A DNA stretch of 9,408 bases from CAZTAR01 sp043813895 (lineage in GTDB: Bacteria; Planctomycetota; Phycisphaerae; UBA1845; UTPLA1): contig JBDRKQ010000147.1 in NCBI GenBank assembly GCA_043813895.1, forward strand, positions 1-9,408, given 5' to 3'. The notes under the pieces were generated by a model, which was given only the letters and a program-made list of their open reading frames with translations, made no database searches and was not told the DNA's origin. This document shows, one piece after another, positions 5,867 to 9,408 of the stretch (positions within the stretch are counted from its first letter, which is position 1; every line of letters starts with the position of its first letter). A program made the position numbers and the translations under genes.

Positions 5867-7822
5867 TTACTTCGTCATCGGCATCCGGCCCGAGTCGAGA
5901 CGGTTGAAGTAATGGCGGCCGGCGCGGACAATGATCGGCATCAGAAGTAGACAAGCCGGCAGGTTGCAGAAGACGGTCAGGCCGACCATCGCGTCTGAGA
6001 AGTCGTACACCGTCTCGAAGCCCTGGATCGTGCATGCCAGGAAAATCGCAATCACGAACAGGATCTTGTACGGCAGAATCGCGGCCGGCCCCAGCAGGAA
6101 CTCCGTACCCTTCTCGCCGTAGTAGCTCCAACTGATCATCGTGCTAAACGCGAAGAGGCTGACGCCGACGACGATAATCCACCGGCCGACGCCGACGCCG
6201 ATGGTGTCCAGCGCGAACCGTGTGATCTGCGCAGCGTCGATCGCGAGGTGGACGGGTTGGCCTGGTGCGATCTTTGCCACCTTCGTTTCGTAAGCCTCGG
6301 GGTCTTTCTCCTCCGCCGCTCGCGTCAGCGTCATCTCGAACGAGGAGATCGCCGCAAGCTGATCGGCTGTCAGGCCATGGAGCGAGCTGTGCTTCCTTGC
6401 GGTCAGCCGCGTGGGCTCCTCGCCTTGCGGGCGTTCCACCAACACCCAGAGTTCGACGTCCTCATCGGCAAGGTCGGCGTAGTGCGGCCCGCGGAGTTTG
6501 TCGGGGATCTCCGAATCCGGCGTCATTGTGACCGTGATGACGTCCTCGTTGACGGCCGTGACCGTGCCGACGGCAGGACGATTCCACGTGCCCGTACTGA
6601 GGATCACCAGCGCGGTCATGGTGCAGATGATGATCGTATCGACAAACGGGCCGATCGCGGCGACGACGCCTTCGCGGATCGGCTCATCGGTCTTCGCAGC
6701 GGCATGCGCGATCGCGGCCGAGCCTTGCCCGCCCTCGTTGGAAAAGAGAGCCCTGCGGAGGCCGATCTCGAATGCCGCGTAAACACCAATGCCCGCGAAA
6801 GCCCCTTCGCCAGCGGTCTGGTTGAACGCGGCCTTGAAGATCAGAGCGAAGGTTTCGGGAATGACCGCCACGTTCTGCAGAAGCACGACGAGCGCCCCCA
6901 GAACGTAGACCACGCACATGAACGGCACGAGCTTGCTGGCCACGGCGCCGATTCGCTTGATACCGCCGATGATCACAAGCGAGACGAGGAATGCGATGAC
7001 GACGCCCGTGACTCTCGGGTCCACGCCGAAGGTCGTATTCACGGTGTTGCCAACGTTCCACGCCTGGTACATGTTGCCGCCGCCGAAGGACGCCACCGCG
7101 ACTACGAAGGCGTAGACAACCGCCAGGATCTTGAACAGCACCCACATCGGGTTGCCGCGGGCCTTGAGCGGGTCGACGAGCGCCTTCTGGATGTACCACA
7201 TGGGGCCGCCGCGGACTTCGCCTCGCGACCTCGCCTCCGCATCCGTCGGCAGGTCGGCCGTCTGATCGTCGCGGGGCGTTTCCGGATTTGGCAGCCGACG
7301 ACCGCATCTCGCGCAGTATTCCGCCGAGGGCAGGTTCTTGAAGTTGCAGCCCGCGTGCGGGCACTTGAACCGCTTGGCCCTGAACTCCAGAGCGTGGGCC
7401 TCGGCGTCTTCTTCGACCAGTGCCGGCGCGCTCGGGTCGGGCACGTCGCGCTCGTCACGGAACATCGTGGAGAGCGAGCACTCGACGAACTTGAGCGCCA
7501 TGCCGAAAAAGCCCACGATCCACATCCAAAAGACCGCGCCGGGACCGCCAACCGTGATGGCCGTGGCCACGCCGGCAATGTTGCCCAGGCCGATCGTCGC
7601 GGAGAGGGCTGCGCACAACGCCTGGAAGTGCGAGATGTGCCCGGTGTCGTCGGGGTTGTCGAACTTGCCCCGAATGCATTGGATGCCGTGGGTGAGTGCG
7701 CGGCGCTGCACCATCTTCGTCACGATGGAGAACAGCAGACCGCAGCCCAGGAGGAGGAAGAACAGGTAAGGCGTCCAGACGACGCCGGCCAGCCACTCGG
7801 TGAACTTCTCGAATGCCCGCAT
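5867..7822 (-). CDS. AGCS-family sodium:alanine/glycine symporter with two large insertions, 651 aa
   Basis: This is an inner-membrane secondary transporter that takes up alanine or glycine together with sodium (or protons), as known for the AGCS family. Family signatures are clear: IGLGNIAGVATA and GGPGAVFWMW (residues 77-101), GGPMWYIQKAL (205-215), FGGGNMYQAWNVGNT (246-260), SNEGGQGSAAIAHAAAKT (361-378), TMTALVILSTGTWN (401-414) and LFAFSTMISWSYYGEKGTE (556-574). About ten hydrophobic segments can be seen. Typical members have roughly 450-500 residues; the excess lies in two soluble insertions, residues 123-204 (holding a four-cysteine zinc ribbon) and about 415-535. ATG 7822 has GGAG 6 bases upstream. 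It is divergent from the CAP lipoprotein gene. Substrate choice between alanine, glycine or another small amino acid cannot be read from sequence. Confidence 0.93.
   Translation of the reverse strand: MRAFEKFTEWLAGVVWTPYLFFLLLGCGLLFSIVTKMVQRRALTHGIQCIRGKFDNPDDTGHISHFQALCAALSATIGLGNIAGVATAITVGGPGAVFWMWIVGFFGMALKFVECSLSTMFRDERDVPDPSAPALVEEDAEAHALEFRAKRFKCPHAGCNFKNLPSAEYCARCGRRLPNPETPRDDQTADLPTDAEARSRGEVRGGPMWYIQKALVDPLKARGNPMWVLFKILAVVYAFVVAVASFGGGNMYQAWNVGNTVNTTFGVDPRVTGVVIAFLVSLVIIGGIKRIGAVASKLVPFMCVVYVLGALVVLLQNVAVIPETFALIFKAAFNQTAGEGAFAGIGVYAAFEIGLRRALFSNEGGQGSAAIAHAAAKTDEPIREGVVAAIGPFVDTIIICTMTALVILSTGTWNRPAVGTVTAVNEDVITVTMTPDSEIPDKLRGPHYADLADEDVELWVLVERPQGEEPTRLTARKHSSLHGLTADQLAAISSFEMTLTRAAEEKDPEAYETKVAKIAPGQPVHLAIDAAQITRFALDTIGVGVGRWIIVVGVSLFAFSTMISWSYYGEKGTEFLLGPAAILPYKILFVIAIFLACTIQGFETVYDFSDAMVGLTVFCNLPACLLLMPIIVRAGRHYFNRLDSGRMPMTK
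7304..7363 (-). other. Zinc-ribbon motif inserted in the symporter (residues 154-173)
   Basis: The motif is Cys154-x4-Cys159-x10-Cys170-x2-Cys173. It lies in an 82-residue hydrophilic insertion between the membrane segment ending at about residue 120 and the GGPMWYI motif, where ordinary AGCS proteins have a short loop. The spacing fits a rubredoxin/zinc-ribbon knuckle pair (YCARCG is typical). Metal binding is inferred from the cysteines only. Confidence 0.7.
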
Positions 7823-7860
7823 CAGGTGCTCCGAAAACCCTCGAATTGGCGAATAGCAGC

Positions 7861-7889
7861 ATTGTGCCCCGAGCAGCGGCCCATTTCAA
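7861..7889 (-). promoter_or_regulatory. Candidate promoter for the symporter gene
   Basis: On the minus strand TTGAAA (7889-7884) is followed by a 17-base spacer and CACAAT (7866-7861), about 40 bases upstream of the ATG at 7822. The -35 matches the sigma70 consensus in 4 of 6 bases and the -10 in 4 of 6. Position and spacing are good, the boxes only fair. Confidence 0.3.
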
Positions 7890-8076
7890 ACGGGTTGGGG
7901 CCAGAAGTCAAAAGGCCGGGGGCCAGCGAGCCGAAACCTCAAGTTGTTGGAACATCCGGCCGTGGAGTCGACTTGCCCTTCGACGAGCTTTCCGTGGCAC
8001 CGGTAATTGTGGCGCCGGCGTCTCGCCTGGGATTCCATGGGTTGAGAAGACAACGGCACACTGTATCGGACGTCCA

Positions 8077-8105
8077 TTGGGTGGAAGTGGATCAAACGCT
8101 ATACT
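8077..8105 (+). promoter_or_regulatory. Candidate sigma70-type promoter for the CAP lipoprotein gene
   Basis: TTGGGT (8077-8082), then exactly 17 bases, then TATACT (8100-8105). The -10 matches the consensus in 5 of 6 bases and the -35 in 3 to 4. It lies about 45 bases before the ATG at 8152, which leaves a leader of roughly 40 bases that includes the ribosome binding site. This is the best promoter candidate in the window. Confidence 0.45.
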
Positions 8106-8136
8106 CGTGTCAGGCGATGAATTGTCGATATGTCAA

Positions 8137-8144
8137 GGGGGAGG
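8137..8144 (+). promoter_or_regulatory. Strong ribosome binding site GGGGGAGG for the CAP lipoprotein gene
   Basis: This purine-rich Shine-Dalgarno sequence is 7 bases from the ATG at 8152. It decides the start against the longer open frame, which would begin at 7813 and add 113 residues of non-protein-like sequence ahead of a clear signal peptide. Confidence 0.75.
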
Positions 8145-8151
8145 CGTTCCC

Positions 8152-9102
8152 ATGCGCAAGAACCTGGTAGGGCGGTACGTTCAGCACGTTGGCTGGTGTC
8201 TGCTGGCAGTCGCGCTCACGACAAGCTGCAACATTAGCGTCCCAGGCAGCGGCACGAACGGCGGTGGCTCCGGTATCGCTTCGATCGCCGCGTCTCTCCT
8301 GGAACAGCTTTCTCTCGAGCGCATCAACCGAGCCAGGCTCAAGCCCACGGCTGAAGCAGCCGCGGCCGGCATCGCGCTCAACGAAGGCGTGCCCGCCGGC
8401 AGCGAGATGACCGCCGATCCCAAGCAGCCGCTCGCCCTGAATGCCTCGCTCAATCTCGCCGCGCAGGAGCACAGCCAGGACATGCTCACGCGAGACTACT
8501 TCGAGCACAACTCGCTCGAAGGCACGACGCCCTTCCAGCGAATCACGAACGCCGGTTACGCCTACACGTCGGCGGGCGAAAACCTTGCCTGGCGCGGTTC
8601 GACCGGCGTTCTCGACGAAGTGCAAACCGTGGAGGAGGAGCATACGGACTTGTTTGTGGACGCGGGCGTCTCGGATCGCGGCCACAGGACAACCATGTTG
8701 AACGAGGCATTCCGCGAGGTCGGCATCAGCGCGATGGTCGGAAGCTACACCGACGCCGGGACGACTTACAACGCGGTCATGCAGACGCAGGACTACGGCA
8801 CGCCGCCCTCGGGCAGCACGTTCGTCCTCGGCGTGGTCTACACCGACGCCAACGCCAACGGGCAGTACGACTACGGCGAGGGGAGCGCCGGCGCCGATGT
8901 GACACTCGCCGGCGTGACCAAGAACACAAACGTCGCCGGCGGCTTTTCGTTTGAGGTCTCACAGGCCGGCACCTATACGTTGCGATTCGCGACAGGCCAT
9001 ACGCAGACCCTCACGATTCAGACCGGCGATCGCAATGTCAAAGTTGATCTGGTCGACGGCCTGAACGTCGTCGTGAACCTGGGCGTGGGCGTGCTCAACT
9101 GA
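8152..9102 (+). CDS. CAP/SCP-domain lipoprotein with C-terminal SdrD-B-like beta domain, 316 aa
   Basis: This is an exported protein with a CAP domain (cysteine-rich secretory, antigen 5, PR-1 superfamily), a fold found in many bacterial secreted proteins, usually of unknown substrate. The signal peptide runs to about residue 25 and ends LTTSC. Cys26 is a probable lipidation site, though Thr at -3 makes the lipobox imperfect. The CAP domain spans about 47-215 and keeps the usual conserved positions: His119 (YFEHNS), Glu143 (AGENLA), His178 (DRGHRTTML) and Glu189 (REVGI). After a short linker, residues 223-311 form a beta-rich domain like the SdrD-B or carboxypeptidase-regulatory repeats. It contains the loop D232-x-N234-x-N236-G-x-x-D240-x-G-E243, which looks calcium-binding. 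The domain probably serves as a stalk or adhesion module. The gene is single, with its own promoter candidate, and divergent from the symporter. Confidence 0.9.
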   Translation: MRKNLVGRYVQHVGWCLLAVALTTSCNISVPGSGTNGGGSGIASIAASLLEQLSLERINRARLKPTAEAAAAGIALNEGVPAGSEMTADPKQPLALNASLNLAAQEHSQDMLTRDYFEHNSLEGTTPFQRITNAGYAYTSAGENLAWRGSTGVLDEVQTVEEEHTDLFVDAGVSDRGHRTTMLNEAFREVGISAMVGSYTDAGTTYNAVMQTQDYGTPPSGSTFVLGVVYTDANANGQYDYGEGSAGADVTLAGVTKNTNVAGGFSFEVSQAGTYTLRFATGHTQTLTIQTGDRNVKVDLVDGLNVVVNLGVGVLN

Positions 9103-9143
9103 AATCGCGACAGTTTCCATGGCGTGTTAGCGTTCACAAGCAG

Positions 9144-9173
9144 AATCAGGTCATAAGAAACGCCGGCCTGATT
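9144..9173 (+). terminator. Possible hairpin downstream of the CAP gene
   Basis: The 7-base arms AATCAGG (9144-9150) and CCTGATT (9167-9173) are exact complements with a 16-base loop; GCCGGC within the loop may add a small inner pairing. The stem starts about 40 bases after the stop codon. The following TGATTTCG is only mildly T-rich, so terminator function is weakly supported. Confidence 0.25.
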
Positions 9174-9186
9174 GATTTCGCGATTT

Positions 9187-9408
9187 AGAGCATTTTAATA
9201 ATGAGGTGGCACATAGCCACATGATGCGAACCATCCCATCGCGTCTTGAGGCGTCACGGTCTTCAGGGCGGAGGCGATGGCGTTGAAGAGGGCTTCTTGT
9301 GTTCGCGCCTTGGCGTCGCGCAGGAACTCCTTGACCTTGCTCCACATCTTCTCGATCGGATTGAAATCGGGACTGTAGGGCGGCAGAGGCCGCACCTCCG
9401 CGCCGACG
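9187..9408 (-). mobile_element. IS630-family insertion sequence, right-hand part (cut by window edge)
   Basis: The transposase end at 9195-9407 implies an insertion sequence extending beyond the window. The terminal repeat cannot be confirmed because the other end is not visible. The AT-rich stretch around 9184-9200 (TTTAGAGCATTTTAATAAT) lies just after the stop codon, where the IS end is expected. A TA at 9186-9187 could be the target dinucleotide that this family duplicates. The outer boundary is a guess. Confidence 0.5.
9195..9407 (-). CDS. IS630-family transposase, C-terminal part (partial)
   Basis: This is the last 70 residues of a DDE transposase; the N-terminal portion lies beyond the right edge. 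The frame is open to the window end (VGAEVRPLPPYSP), so an apparent GTG at 9395 is not the real start. The hallmark PPYSPDFNPIEKMWSKVK is present, and the Glu of NPIE is the last acidic residue of the IS630/Tc1-mariner catalytic triad. It is followed by the usual helical end with WFASCGY, stopping at TAA 9195-9197. IS630 enzymes catalyse cut-and-paste transposition into TA dinucleotides. Nothing in the visible part suggests decay; whether the whole gene is intact cannot be judged. Confidence 0.9.
   Translation of the reverse strand, partial: VGAEVRPLPPYSPDFNPIEKMWSKVKEFLRDAKARTQEALFNAIASALKTVTPQDAMGWFASCGYVPPHY

Larger units (their letters stand above)
7823..8151. other. Divergent intergenic region between symporter and CAP lipoprotein genes
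   Basis: These 329 bases separate two divergent starts. They should hold the promoters of both genes, and a candidate for each is listed separately. No RNA gene, repeat array or short gene with a good ribosome binding site was seen. The frame of the CAP gene happens to be open through this region back to 7813, but it lacks a signal peptide there and would overlap the start of the symporter gene. Confidence 0.6.

Noticed and set aside
6248..8170. Plus-strand open frame of 640 codons antisense to the symporter
   Set aside because: It is opposite a gene with unmistakable AGCS motifs. The translation is an Arg/His/Asp-rich sequence with no domain, typical of antisense frames in GC-rich DNA.
9151..9345. 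Minus-strand frame of 64 codons overlapping the transposase
   Set aside because: It is an alternative frame of the IS630 transposase, with no conserved motif.
1..9408. A CRISPR array, tRNA, toxin-antitoxin pair or defence operon
   Set aside because: I looked for regularly spaced repeats, clover-leaf patterns and short paired genes and found none; the only mobile-element protein is the IS630 transposase end.

Overview
This is a GC-rich bacterial window. It most likely comes from a planctomycete or a close relative. That assignment is inferred from protein style: secreted proteins of unknown function carrying pseudopilin-type segments ending in a 'DGHVEF' motif, a zinc-ribbon protein with a very basic tail, and lipoproteins with low-complexity tails. 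No rRNA, tRNA, CRISPR array or phage module was found.

Layout from left to right. A plus-strand gene enters from outside and ends at 196. It converges on a run of five complete minus-strand genes. Read in the direction of transcription these are: an AGCS-family sodium:alanine/glycine symporter with two large insertions (7822-5867); a secreted 537-residue protein with a helical C-terminal module (5625-4012); a secreted 706-residue protein ending in a pseudopilin-like domain (3917-1797); a 205-residue lipoprotein with an extremely acidic tail (1564-947); and a 203-residue zinc-ribbon protein (826-215). The gaps of about 90 to 240 bases between them suggest several transcription units rather than one tight operon. 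The 94-base gap at 3918-4011 holds two perfect inverted repeats. Divergent from the symporter, a plus-strand lipoprotein (8152-9102) joins a CAP/SCP domain to a C-terminal SdrD-B-like beta domain. At the right edge is the C-terminal part of an IS630-family transposase on the minus strand, cut by the window end.

Functionally the region is envelope-centred: one inner-membrane transporter and four predicted exported proteins or lipoproteins. Nothing shows that they form one pathway, and I do not see a convincing defence, toxin or biosynthetic system. The features most worth following up are the symporter's inserted zinc ribbon and second soluble insertion, the paired palindromes at 3938-4003, and the shared modules of the two adjacent secreted proteins.

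Several very long open frames run antisense to the real genes (for example plus strand 3535-4878 and 6248-8170). I treat them as by-products of high GC codon use.
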